Source: Clostridiales bacterium
GTDB taxonomy: Bacteria > Bacillota > Clostridia > Clostridiales > Caloramatoraceae
Assembly: GCA_026416355.1 (NCBI GenBank)
Contig: JAOAFH010000058.1
Location: 1 to 22,834 of the forward strand
DNA: 22,834 bases
Reading direction: 5' to 3'
Position numbers and translations under genes: made by a program. Of the stretch, positions 1-6,714 are shown in pieces. Numbering within the stretch: the first letter of the stretch is position 1; every line of letters begins with the position of its first letter. The notes beneath the pieces are model-generated. The model made no database searches. It saw nothing but the letters and a program-made list of their open reading frames with translations, and was not told the DNA's origin.

Positions 1-9
1 TTTTTTCAT
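1..9 (-). CDS. 5' end of an unidentified minus-strand gene (partial)
   Basis: On the minus strand an ATG at 9-7 is followed by two AAA codons and the window edge. A GGAGG ribosome site lies at 20-16, six bases upstream of the ATG. Only Met-Lys-Lys is visible, so nothing can be said about function. The gene diverges from the cysteine-rich protein gene that starts at 196. Confidence 0.45.
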
Positions 10-133
10 AGGTTTCCTCCTTTTTTATAAGATGTTTAATTTATTTGCACATTTAATTTATCGAATTTTTATACATAGAATTTTATTATTAAAATAGAGG
101 GAGAATAAGAATAGAATTCCATTTCGATTTTAT

Positions 134-162
134 TTGACAAAATGTGATAATGAATATATTAT
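134..162 (+). promoter_or_regulatory. Sigma-A promoter of the C_GCAxxG_C_C gene
   Basis: A perfect -35 TTGACA (134-139) and a -10 TATTAT (157-162) are separated by 17 bp. Transcription would start near 169, about 15 bases before the GGGAGG ribosome site at 184-189. Confidence 0.75.
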
Positions 163-195
163 TATATTGTATTATTGTGATATGGGAGGTATAGT

Positions 196-555
196 ATGAC
201 AACTGCAGTAGATTTTCATAAACAAGGATATAATTGCGCTGAAGCAATAATAAAATCAGCTAACGAAAAGTTTGATTTAAATCTACCAGTAAACCTAGGA
301 AGTGCATTTGGTTCTGGGATGGCAATTGGTAGCACTTGTGGAGCTATTACAGCTGCAGCAATTGTGTTAGGTCATCTTAAGGGAAGAAATGAAGCAACAG
401 AAAGAAATTTAGCTAGAATGCCTATGAAGGAACTGATGAAGGTTATAAATGAAAAATATGGAACAGATAACTGTCTTGCACTTAAGAAAAATGGAGTTCC
501 ATGTGATGAAATTATTGAATTTGTAGATAAAAAGCTTAATGAGATAGTTGAATAA
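196..555 (+). CDS. C_GCAxxG_C_C family putative redox protein
   Basis: This is a 119-residue protein of the family named after its spaced cysteines (C_GCAxxG_C_C). The visible cysteines are Cys14 (in GYNCAEA), Cys48 (in GSTCGA), Cys93 and Cys103. A glycine-rich stretch, GSAFGSGMAIGS, lies between the first two. The family is thought to be redox-active or metal-binding, but I know of no established reaction. There is no signal peptide or membrane segment, so it should be cytoplasmic. The position after CGAIT that is often Gly in relatives is Ala here. The start is set by GGGAGG at 184-189, six bases before the ATG. The gene has its own promoter and terminator, so it is a single-gene unit. The family call is from memory of the motif; the function is open. 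Confidence 0.75.
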   Translation: MTTAVDFHKQGYNCAEAIIKSANEKFDLNLPVNLGSAFGSGMAIGSTCGAITAAAIVLGHLKGRNEATERNLARMPMKELMKVINEKYGTDNCLALKKNGVPCDEIIEFVDKKLNEIVE

Positions 556-598
556 ATAAAATTGGCTGCTTCGGCAGCCAATTTTATTTATTCAACTA
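545..598 (+). terminator. Long perfect hairpin terminator with TTCG loop
   Basis: The arms 545-569 and 574-598 are perfect inverted repeats of 25 bp around a TTCG tetraloop (570-573). The inner GC-rich part, GGCTGC/GCAGCC, is followed by a T-rich 3' arm, as expected for a rho-independent terminator. The 5' arm includes the last codons and stop of the preceding gene. The complementary A/T arms suggest it can work on both strands. Confidence 0.8.
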
Positions 599-607
599 AT
601 CAATGGT

Positions 608-637
608 TTGCTTTTTTTGGTATGTCAGAATTATAAT
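608..637 (+). promoter_or_regulatory. Probable sigma-A promoter of the TyrR-type regulator
   Basis: TTGCTT (608-613) and a perfect TATAAT (632-637) are spaced by 18 bp. Transcription starting near 644 would leave a leader of about 36 bases before the ATG at 680. The -10 is strong and the -35 is a partial match. No TyrR box is seen here, so autoregulation is not evident. Confidence 0.5.
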
Positions 638-679
638 ATATTTGTACCAATAATGTTAAAACACTTAGGAGTTGGTTAT

Positions 680-2242
680 ATGAAGAAAAATATAAGATTA
701 GAGATAAAAACGAAAGATACAATAGGAATTACATTGAAAATACTAGAAAAAGTTTATGAGCTTAAGATAGATTTAAAGGCAGCAGAGGTGTTTTCTGAAA
801 AAGTTTGTATAAAGATTGATGAGATATATGAAGATACAAAGCAAATGCTAATTGATAAATTATATGAAATAAGAGAAGTTATAGATGTAAGGGAAGTTGA
901 GCTTTTATCCTATGAAAAAAATGAGAGAAAGTTGCTTGCAATAATAGACGCTGTTGATGAGGGAATACTGGCAGTAAATAAAGATTTTAGAGTAGAAATT
1001 TTTAATAGATATTTGGAAAGTCTCTTTAGATGCAAAAAGGAAGATGTAATAGGAACAGATGTAAGAAATCTTATTAATAAAGATGCACCAATGTTATCAT
1101 TGTTTAAACACGGAATTGCCTATAACAACATTGAGCAAAGGGTAGATAGAGGAGAATTTGAAATTCATTATCTAACTTCAGGTCGTCCGGTTTTAGATGA
1201 TTTGGGTAGAACTATTGGTGCTGTTGCTTCTATTAAGGATATAAACAAGGCAATAGAACTTGTTGAGGTTGTTAATAACATTAAAGATGGAGCATTTTCA
1301 GATATAATAGGAAAGAGTAAGCAAATTGAATATGTAAAAAAGCTTGCTTTATCAGTTGCTAAAACTTCTTCTACTGTTCTTTTAAGGGGAGAAAGTGGTA
1401 CAGGTAAGGAGGTTTTTGCAAAAACAATTCATAGACTAAGCGATAGAGCTAATAATAAGTTTGTTGCTATAAACTGTGCTGCGTTACCTGAAAATTTGCT
1501 TGAAAGTGAACTGTTTGGATATGAAGGCGGAAGTTTTACAGGTGCATTAAAAGGTGGAAAGGATGGTATTTTTGTTGAGGCTGATGGTGGGACACTATTT
1601 TTAGATGAAATAGGTGAAATGCCACCTAAACTTCAGGCAAAGCTACTTAGAGTGCTTCAAGAGGGTGTAGTTAGAAGGATAGGTTCAAGTATAGAAAAAA
1701 GTGTTAATGTAAGAATTATTGCAGCTACAAATAGAGATATTGAATCTATGGTTAAAAATGGAGAGTTTAGAGAGGATTTATACTATCGCTTAAGTGTAAT
1801 GCCTATTTATTTGCCACCACTTAGAGAAAGAATAGAAGATATTCCACTTTTAGTTAGATATTTTGTTGATAATCTGAATAAAAAGTTTGGAAATAAAATA
1901 AAAAATATAGATATAAGCTATATAGAGGAATTAATGAAGTATAATTGGCCAGGCAATATTAGAGAACTCCAAAATGTTGTTGAACGCTCAATTATTCTTT
2001 GCGAAGGAGATACCCTTACAAGCAGGAATGTGTACATAAATTTTGATTTAGTAGGACAAAATGAGTACATAATATCTAATTCAAAGGATGAAACGCTAGA
2101 TGAGATAGTAGCAAAATGCGAGAAAGAAGCAATAAAAAGAGCGCTAGAAAAATATAAAAGCTATAGAGCTGCTGCAAAACAATTAGGGGTATCACATACA
2201 ACTATAATGAACAAAATAAAAAAATATGATATAGAGTTATAA
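680..2242 (+). CDS. TyrR-type sigma-54-dependent transcriptional activator
   Basis: The product is a 520-residue enhancer-binding protein. Residues 1-75 look like an ACT domain (amino-acid sensing) and 82-190 like a PAS domain. Residues 205-435 form the AAA+ sigma-54 activation domain, with Walker A GESGTGKE (237-244), the sigma-54 contact loop GSFTGA (284-289, usually GAFTGA), Walker B GGTLFLDE (303-310) and the arginine-rich FREDLYYRL (363-371). The C-terminal Fis-type helix-turn-helix (491-515, LGVSHTTIMNK) closely resembles that of E. coli TyrR as I recall it. I chose ATG 680 because AGGAG (667-671) lies eight bases upstream. An in-frame TTG at 608 would lie in the promoter and add 24 residues unlike the family. 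The next gene has a sigma-54 promoter preceded by TyrR boxes, so it is the likely target. The signal is inferred to be an amino acid such as methionine or an aromatic. Confidence 0.9.
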   Translation: MKKNIRLEIKTKDTIGITLKILEKVYELKIDLKAAEVFSEKVCIKIDEIYEDTKQMLIDKLYEIREVIDVREVELLSYEKNERKLLAIIDAVDEGILAVNKDFRVEIFNRYLESLFRCKKEDVIGTDVRNLINKDAPMLSLFKHGIAYNNIEQRVDRGEFEIHYLTSGRPVLDDLGRTIGAVASIKDINKAIELVEVVNNIKDGAFSDIIGKSKQIEYVKKLALSVAKTSSTVLLRGESGTGKEVFAKTIHRLSDRANNKFVAINCAALPENLLESELFGYEGGSFTGALKGGKDGIFVEADGGTLFLDEIGEMPPKLQAKLLRVLQEGVVRRIGSSIEKSVNVRIIAATNRDIESMVKNGEFREDLYYRLSVMPIYLPPLRERIEDIPLLVRYFVDNLNKKFGNKIKNIDISYIEELMKYNWPGNIRELQNVVERSIILCEGDTLTSRNVYINFDLVGQNEYIISNSKDETLDEIVAKCEKEAIKRALEKYKSYRAAAKQLGVSHTTIMNKIKKYDIEL

Positions 2243-2263
2243 GTGTAAATATTTAATGCCAAC

Positions 2264-2281
2264 TGTAAATTAAAATTTACA
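2264..2281 (+). promoter_or_regulatory. TyrR-box-like operator 1
   Basis: The sequence TGTAAA-N6-TTTACA at 2264-2281 exactly matches the consensus box I recall for TyrR. It is centred at 2272.5, about 108 bp before the inferred start of the methionine gamma-lyase transcript. This is an activator distance normal for sigma-54 systems. A lone half site, TGTAAA, lies at 2244-2249. Confidence 0.65.
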
Positions 2282-2296
2282 TTAATTTAGCTTATG

Positions 2297-2314
2297 TGTA
2301 AAAATAACTTTACA
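2297..2314 (+). promoter_or_regulatory. TyrR-box-like operator 2
   Basis: This is a second exact TGTAAA-N6-TTTACA, centred at 2305.5. It lies 33 bp (about three helical turns) from the first box and about 75 bp from the inferred transcription start, so two dimers would bind the same DNA face. A degraded third copy (TGT-N12-ACA, 2328-2345) follows 31 bp further on. Confidence 0.65.
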
Positions 2315-2353
2315 ACTCTTCTAAAAATGTTGAATAATTCACACATTTTATTT

Positions 2354-2369
2354 TGGCATGATGTTTGCT
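2354..2369 (+). promoter_or_regulatory. Sigma-54 (-24/-12) promoter of methionine gamma-lyase
   Basis: TGGCAT (2354-2359), five bases, then TTGCT (2365-2369) fit the sigma-54 consensus TGGCAC-N5-TTGCW. The invariant GG (2355-2356) and GC (2367-2368) are separated by exactly 10 bases. Transcription should start near 2380. The preceding gene encodes a sigma-54 activator and its putative boxes lie just upstream. Confidence 0.8.
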
Positions 2370-2405
2370 TAAATAAGTGTGAAGTTGTTCAAAGGAGGAA
2401 ACTTT

Positions 2406-3605
2406 ATGGATAAGGAATTTGCAAAGAATATGGGTTTTTCAACAAAAGCTATACATGCAGGTAATCATAAAAATGAATTTGGAACTTTAGCAACTCCAAT
2501 TTATCAAACTGCAACATTTGTTTTTGACAGTGCAGAGCAAGGAGGAAATAGATTTGCAGGAAGAGAAGAAGGATATATATATACTAGATTAGGAAATCCA
2601 ACAGTTACAGTTTTAGAAGAAAAAATAGCTATACTTGAAGGCGGAGAAGCATGTGTTGCAACATCATCAGGTATGGGAGCTATATCAGCTGCTCTTTGGA
2701 CAGCATTAAAGGCAGGGGACCATATCGTTGCAGCAGATACTCTATATGGATGTACATTTGCTTATTTAAACCATGGTCTTACTAGATATGGAGTTGATGT
2801 TACATTTGTTGATGCATCAAATCCAGACAATATAAAAAATGCAATGAAGCCTAATACAAAGGTTATATATATTGAAACACCAGCAAATCCAAACTTAAAG
2901 TTAATAGATATTAAAAAAGTTGCAGAGATTGCACACAGCCAAGAAGACTGTATTTTAATGGTAGACAATACTTTCTGTACACCATATATTCAAAGACCAA
3001 TTGAACTTGGTGCAGATGTTGTTGTTCATTCAGCAACAAAATTTTTAAATGGACATGGAGATGTTATAGCAGGTTTTGTTGTTGGAAGAAAAAGCTTCAT
3101 TGATCAAGTTAGACTATTTGGTATTAAAGATATGACAGGAGCATGCTTGAGCCCATTTGATGCATATTTAATACTAAGAGGGCTAAAAACATTAGAAATT
3201 AGAATGGAAAGACATTGCAATAATGCAATGAAGGTGGCTAAGTTCTTAGCAGAACACAAGGCAGTTAATAAAGTGTATTATCCAGGACTTGAAAGCTTTG
3301 AGCAATATGAACTTGCAAAGGAACAAATGAGCCTCCCAGGTGCAATAATTGCATTTGAATTGAATGGAGGAGTAGAAGAAGGTATTAAGGTATTAAATTC
3401 ATGTAAGGTTTGTACTTTAGCTGTAAGCTTAGGAGATGCAGAAACATTAATTCAGCATCCAGCTTCAATGACTCACTCACCATATACTAGGGAAGAGAGA
3501 CTTAAGGCAGGTATTTCAGATGGACTAATTAGACTTGCTGTTGGTCTTGAAAATGCGGAGGATATTATAGCTGATCTAAAGCAGGCTTTAGATGCTATAA
3601 TATGA
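2406..3605 (+). CDS. megL: Methionine gamma-lyase (PLP-dependent)
   Basis: This 399-residue member of the Cys/Met-metabolism PLP family would cleave L-methionine to methanethiol, 2-oxobutyrate and ammonia in the cytoplasm. The PLP lysine is Lys212 in HSATKF. Tyr59 and Arg61 (YTR, phosphate contact across the dimer), Tyr114 and Asp187 are in place. Cys116 in LYGCTF is the residue that typifies true methionine gamma-lyases, and long stretches resemble the Pseudomonas enzyme (for example LSP-D, MSLPG, AESL/AETL-QHPASMTHS). That argues against cystathionine gamma-lyase, though some activity on other thio-amino acids is likely. I chose ATG 2406, seven bases after AAAGGAGG (2391-2398). An in-frame GTG at 2379 coincides with the predicted transcription start, so it cannot be used. 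The gene stands alone between a sigma-54 promoter and a terminator. Confidence 0.93.
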   Translation: MDKEFAKNMGFSTKAIHAGNHKNEFGTLATPIYQTATFVFDSAEQGGNRFAGREEGYIYTRLGNPTVTVLEEKIAILEGGEACVATSSGMGAISAALWTALKAGDHIVAADTLYGCTFAYLNHGLTRYGVDVTFVDASNPDNIKNAMKPNTKVIYIETPANPNLKLIDIKKVAEIAHSQEDCILMVDNTFCTPYIQRPIELGADVVVHSATKFLNGHGDVIAGFVVGRKSFIDQVRLFGIKDMTGACLSPFDAYLILRGLKTLEIRMERHCNNAMKVAKFLAEHKAVNKVYYPGLESFEQYELAKEQMSLPGAIIAFELNGGVEEGIKVLNSCKVCTLAVSLGDAETLIQHPASMTHSPYTREERLKAGISDGLIRLAVGLENAEDIIADLKQALDAII

Positions 3606-3635
3606 AATAAATTTTCTATAGAGGGGTAACACTAT

Positions 3636-3664
3636 AAAAGGAGCAAAAAATATTGCTCCTTTTT
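3636..3664 (+). terminator. Rho-independent terminator of megL
   Basis: An 11-bp perfect stem (3636-3646 with 3654-3664, core GGAGCAA/TTGCTCC) and a 7-base loop end in a run of T. Confidence 0.85.
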
Positions 3665-3670
3665 AATATT

Positions 3671-3696
3671 TTAACAATTTAATAAATTTGTAATGA
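3671..3696 (+). repeat. Operator-like element, copy 1 (upstream of nfeD)
   Basis: This 26-base stretch matches 6292-6317, upstream of the ATPase operon, at 22 of 26 positions. It contains the symmetrical ACAA-N10-TTGT centred at 3682.5 and lies 44 bases before the nfeD ATG. A possible promoter follows: ATGACT 3693-3698, 17 bp, TATAAT 3716-3721. That promoter leaves only a very short leader, so it is uncertain. Confidence 0.35.
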
Positions 3697-3739
3697 CTTT
3701 TTATACCCACTGATATATAATAATAATTGAGGTGGTAAT

Positions 3740-4168
3740 ATGTTGTATTTATGGATAATTGTATCGCTCGTTGCTATCTTAATTGATGCACTTACAAGTA
3801 GCTTTATATTTTTTAGCTTTGCAATAGGAGGAATTGGGGCATTAATATTACTAATGTTTAATACTTCAATTGCAGTACAAGTTATTATTTTTATGCTACT
3901 TAGTATAATTTCAATTTTGTGGGCAGCACCCTATGTAAGAAAAACCTTAAAGAAAACCCCTCCAGCTTTTAAACCTATGGAACAAAACTATGTTGGTAGG
4001 GTTTTAATTGCAGATGAGGATATAACAGAAAAAACACAGATAAAATATGAAGGAATTTATTGGTATGTTGTAAATCGCCATGAACCAATTAAAAGGGGGG
4101 ATAAATTTAAAATTACTGGTATTGAGGGCAATAAACTTGTTGTTGAAAAAATAGAGGAGGTATTGTAA
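3740..4168 (+). CDS. NfeD-like membrane protein (short form)
   Basis: The protein has 142 residues. Residues 1-70 are hydrophobic, with two or three membrane helices (about 2-21, 25-40 and 48-66). Residues 83-140 form the soluble OB-fold typical of the NfeD C-terminus (YVGRVLIAD, then GDKFKITGIEGNKLVVE). The ClpP-like serine protease domain of long NfeD proteins is absent, so this is the short type that accompanies SPFH proteins. The stop overlaps the next start (TAATG), so the two are translationally coupled, and NfeD/SPFH pairs are known to act in the same membrane microdomains. The ribosome site GAGGTGG (3729-3735) supports the ATG at 3740. The exact role here is not visible. Confidence 0.85.
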   Translation: MLYLWIIVSLVAILIDALTSSFIFFSFAIGGIGALILLMFNTSIAVQVIIFMLLSIISILWAAPYVRKTLKKTPPAFKPMEQNYVGRVLIADEDITEKTQIKYEGIYWYVVNRHEPIKRGDKFKITGIEGNKLVVEKIEEVL

Positions 4169-5106
4169 TGGAAAAGATTTTATTAATAGTATTGTTGCTG
4201 TTTATACTTATTATTTTGTTTTCAACTATTAAAATTGTTAATACTGGATATTTATATGTGGTAGAAAGATTTGGTCAATTCCATAAAGTATTAGAGCCAG
4301 GTTGGCACATATTAATACCATTTGTAGACTTTGTAAGAGCAAAGGTTTCAACAAAGCAACAAATACTTGACATTGAGCCACAATCAGTTATTACAAAGGA
4401 TAATGTTAAGATATCAATTGATAATGTAATTTTCTATAAGGTTATGAATGCAAAGGATGCGATATATAACATTGAAAACTATAAATCAGGTATTATTTAT
4501 TCAACAATAACTAACATGAGAAACATAGTTGGTAATATGACTTTAGATGAAGTTTTATCAGGAAGAGATAAGATAAACTCAGAACTTTTAAGGGTTGTTG
4601 ACGAAATAACAGATGCATATGGAATTAAGATACTATCAGTTGAAATTAAGAATATTATTCCACCAGCTGAAATTCAACAAGCAATGGAAAAACAAATGAA
4701 GGCTGAACGTGACAAGAGAGCTGCAATACTTCAAGCAGAAGGAGAAAAGCAAAGTGCAATTGCTAGAGCAGAAGGACAAAAGCAATCGATGATTCTTCAA
4801 GCAGAAGCAGAAAAGGAATCAAATATAAGAAGAGCAGAAGGTCTAAAGGAATCACAACTTCTTGAGGCACAAGGTAAGGCTATGGCTATGGAAAGAATAG
4901 CACAAGCACAAGCAGAAGCTATTATGAAGGTAAATAAGGCAATACATGAATCAGGAACTGATGAAGTTGTTATTGCCCTAAAACAAATTGAAGCACTTCA
5001 AGAAATGGCTAAAAATCCAGCAAATAAGCTTGTTCTTCCAAACGAAGTTATTTCAACATTAGGAAGTATAACAGCTGTGGCAGAAATGTTAAAAAAGGAT
5101 AAGTAA
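4168..5106 (+). CDS. SPFH/stomatin-family (band 7) membrane protein
   Basis: This 312-residue protein has an N-terminal membrane anchor (3-22), an SPFH/band-7 domain (about 24-180, with YVVERFGQFHKVLEPGWH and DNVKISIDNVIFYKV) and a long Ala/Glu-rich coiled coil (about 175-270). The coil is built of approximate repeats such as AEGEKQSAIARAEGQ. The arrangement is that of paraslipin/QmcA-type stomatins, which oligomerise on the membrane and are thought to organise or chaperone membrane proteins. It starts one base inside the nfeD stop, which couples the pair. GAGG upstream within the nfeD end serves as ribosome site. The family is clear; the client proteins are unknown. Confidence 0.9.
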   Translation: MEKILLIVLLLFILIILFSTIKIVNTGYLYVVERFGQFHKVLEPGWHILIPFVDFVRAKVSTKQQILDIEPQSVITKDNVKISIDNVIFYKVMNAKDAIYNIENYKSGIIYSTITNMRNIVGNMTLDEVLSGRDKINSELLRVVDEITDAYGIKILSVEIKNIIPPAEIQQAMEKQMKAERDKRAAILQAEGEKQSAIARAEGQKQSMILQAEAEKESNIRRAEGLKESQLLEAQGKAMAMERIAQAQAEAIMKVNKAIHESGTDEVVIALKQIEALQEMAKNPANKLVLPNEVISTLGSITAVAEMLKKDK

Positions 5107-5122
5107 TAAGAAAATTATAAAT

Positions 5123-5152
5123 AAAGGCAGGCAATATAGGTTGCCTGCCTTT
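5123..5152 (+). terminator. Hairpin terminator after the SPFH gene
   Basis: A perfect 12-bp stem (5123-5134 with 5141-5152, core GGCAGGCAA/TTGCCTGCC) has a 6-base loop. Only three T follow the GC core, so termination may be weaker than for the neighbours. Confidence 0.7.
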
Positions 5153-5167
5153 AAAACAGTTAATTGG

Positions 5168-5196
5168 TTGAATAAAACAAGTATGTATAGTATAAT
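5168..5196 (+). promoter_or_regulatory. Sigma-A promoter of psd
   Basis: TTGAAT (5168-5173) and a perfect TATAAT (5191-5196) are separated by 17 bp. The transcript would start near 5203. Confidence 0.75.
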
Positions 5197-5234
5197 TTCT
5201 CTGAAGTATTTTTACAGGAGTTGAAATAATAAAT

Positions 5235-6119
5235 ATGATAAAGTATTACAATAGAAAGCTAAGACAGTACGAAATTGAAAAAGTAGCTGGAGATAAATTT
5301 TTAAAATGGACATATTGCTCAAGAATAGGAATAGGAATGCTAAACTTTATTATAAAAAGAAAATTGGCATCAAAATTATATGGCATTTATTGTAGCTCAA
5401 GAGCAAGTAAAAAGGATATAAAAAAGTTTATTGAAAACTTTAATATAGATATGTCAAGGTTTGAAATACCAGAAGGTGGATATAAAAACTTTAATGAATT
5501 TTTCTATAGAAAGCTAAAAGAAGATAAAATTTCAATTGATAATAATAAGGATGTTCTTATTTCACCATGTGATGGAAAGGTATTAGCATTTGAAAATATT
5601 GATATAGATATGATAATACAAGTTAAGGATATAACTTATTCTTTAAGAGAACTTATTTCAGATGATGAAAAGGCAATAGAATATCAGAATGGAACATGTT
5701 TGGTATTTAGATTATGCCCTTGTGATTATCATAGATTTCATTTTATAGACGATGGTATTTGTGAAGAAACCAATAAAATTAAAGGGGCATATTACTCTGT
5801 AAATCCAATTGCTCTAGATAGAATAGAAAAACTTTTTTGTGAAAATAAAAGAGAGTGGAGCATTTTTCACTCAGAAAATTTTGGGGATGTTTTGTATATT
5901 GAGGTTGGAGCAACTTTTGTAGGTTCCATAGTACAAACTTACAAACCTAATAATAAAGTAAAAAGAGGAGATGAAAAGGGATATTTTAAATTTGGTGGTT
6001 CAACGGTTATATTATTCTTTAAAAAGAATGCAGTTAAAATAGATGAGGATATAGTTGAACAAACGAAAAATGGTTATGAAACAAGTGTTTCATTTGGAGA
6101 AAAAATTGGAGAAAAATAA
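5235..6119 (+). CDS. psd: Phosphatidylserine decarboxylase proenzyme
   Basis: The 294-residue proenzyme makes phosphatidylethanolamine from phosphatidylserine at the membrane. It carries the self-cleavage motif FGGST (253-257); cutting between Gly255 and Ser256 yields a small alpha chain (about 39 residues) with an N-terminal pyruvoyl group. The supporting family residues Asp113 (CDGK) and His166/His169 (YHRFH) are present. Length and the FNEFFYRKLK segment (86-95) fit the longer clostridial type. The start is slightly odd: AGGAG (5216-5220) is 14 bases from the ATG, longer than usual, but no in-frame ATG, GTG or TTG is nearer. No phosphatidylserine synthase gene is adjacent. It has its own promoter and terminator. 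Confidence 0.93.
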   Translation: MIKYYNRKLRQYEIEKVAGDKFLKWTYCSRIGIGMLNFIIKRKLASKLYGIYCSSRASKKDIKKFIENFNIDMSRFEIPEGGYKNFNEFFYRKLKEDKISIDNNKDVLISPCDGKVLAFENIDIDMIIQVKDITYSLRELISDDEKAIEYQNGTCLVFRLCPCDYHRFHFIDDGICEETNKIKGAYYSVNPIALDRIEKLFCENKREWSIFHSENFGDVLYIEVGATFVGSIVQTYKPNNKVKRGDEKGYFKFGGSTVILFFKKNAVKIDEDIVEQTKNGYETSVSFGEKIGEK

Positions 6120-6126
6120 AATCAAG

Positions 6127-6158
6127 AAAAGTCCAGTGGAAAAGTCCACTGGACTTTT
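6127..6158 (+). terminator. Rho-independent terminator of psd
   Basis: A 14-bp perfect stem (6127-6140 with 6145-6158, core GTCCAGTGGA/TCCACTGGAC) has a 4-base loop and ends in five T. Confidence 0.9.
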
Positions 6159-6291
6159 TGTTTACAAAAATTTATATTTTATTTTTTGAAAGTATATGCT
6201 AATAAGAGATTTTAGAAGAAAATTAAGTTAATACTGTAATATTATCACTTAAAGTGAATGCTATCAGTTTGTATTATATTTTAAGAATAAT

Positions 6292-6317
6292 TTTACAAGT
6301 TTATAAATTTGTAATCA
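6292..6317 (+). repeat. Operator-like palindrome, copy 2 (upstream of the ATPase operon)
   Basis: Positions 6293-6314 form a 22-bp palindrome with a single G/T mismatch pair: TTACAA-N10-TTGTAA. It overlaps the probable -35 of the ATPase promoter, which suits a repressor site. A relative (22 of 26 bases) lies upstream of nfeD at 3671-3696. The binding protein is unknown, and the AT-richness lowers certainty. Confidence 0.4.
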
Positions 6318-6337
6318 TGAGTCGATGGTATTAAAAT
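6309..6337 (+). promoter_or_regulatory. Probable promoter of the V-type ATPase operon
   Basis: TTGTAA (6309-6314) and TAAAAT (6332-6337) are separated by 17 bp. The start would be near 6344, about 20 bases before the ribosome site. The -35 lies inside a palindrome. Confidence 0.5.
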
Positions 6338-6376
6338 TAATTTATGATTTTTAATAAATTTGATGGGGGTGGCAAA

Positions 6377-6709
6377 ATGGATGAAAATATTGAAATGGTA
6401 ATACAGAATATAATTCATATTGACAAAAATGCAGTTGAATTAAGAAAAAAAATAGATGAAGAGGTTGAGATTAAAAAGAAGGAATTAGAGAAAAAGATAG
6501 AAAATCTAAAGGTAAATATATTAGATAAGAAAGAGATTGAAATAAAAAAAATTCAAGATGAAGAATTAAAAAAAATAATAAAAGAGGAGAAAAGTATTTT
6601 AAAAGGCTATGAAGTAGAGGCGGAGAAAATGGAAAATAAGTATAAAATGATAAAAGAAAAATTCATAAAAGAAGTTTATAAAGATTTATTTATAGATGAA
6701 GATAGGTGA
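6377..6709 (+). CDS. ntpF: V-type ATPase peripheral-stalk subunit (G/H type)
   Basis: This 110-residue protein is almost entirely charged coiled coil (Lys/Glu heptads, about 25-100). That is the signature of the small stalk subunit (called H in archaea, F in the Enterococcus ntp operon), which pairs with subunit E to brace A3B3 against the membrane part. It is first in the operon, as in related clostridial operons. ATG 6377 is preceded by GGGGGTGG (6364-6371); an upstream in-frame ATG at 6344 has no ribosome site and would fall at the transcription start. The call rests on composition and position, because coiled coils share little sequence. Confidence 0.75.
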   Translation: MDENIEMVIQNIIHIDKNAVELRKKIDEEVEIKKKELEKKIENLKVNILDKKEIEIKKIQDEELKKIIKEEKSILKGYEVEAEKMENKYKMIKEKFIKEVYKDLFIDEDR

Positions 6710-6714
6710 TGTAT

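Noticed and set aside
608..679. Start of the sigma-54 activator at TTG 608, adding 24 residues
   Set aside because: It lies on the putative -35 and has no ribosome site, and the extra residues are hydrophobic and unlike an ACT-domain start. ATG 680 has AGGAG at good spacing.
2379..2405. Start of methionine gamma-lyase at GTG 2379
   Set aside because: The sigma-54 promoter predicts transcription from about 2380, so this codon would not be in the mRNA. The ribosome site at 2391-2398 serves ATG 2406, which also gives family-standard residue numbering.
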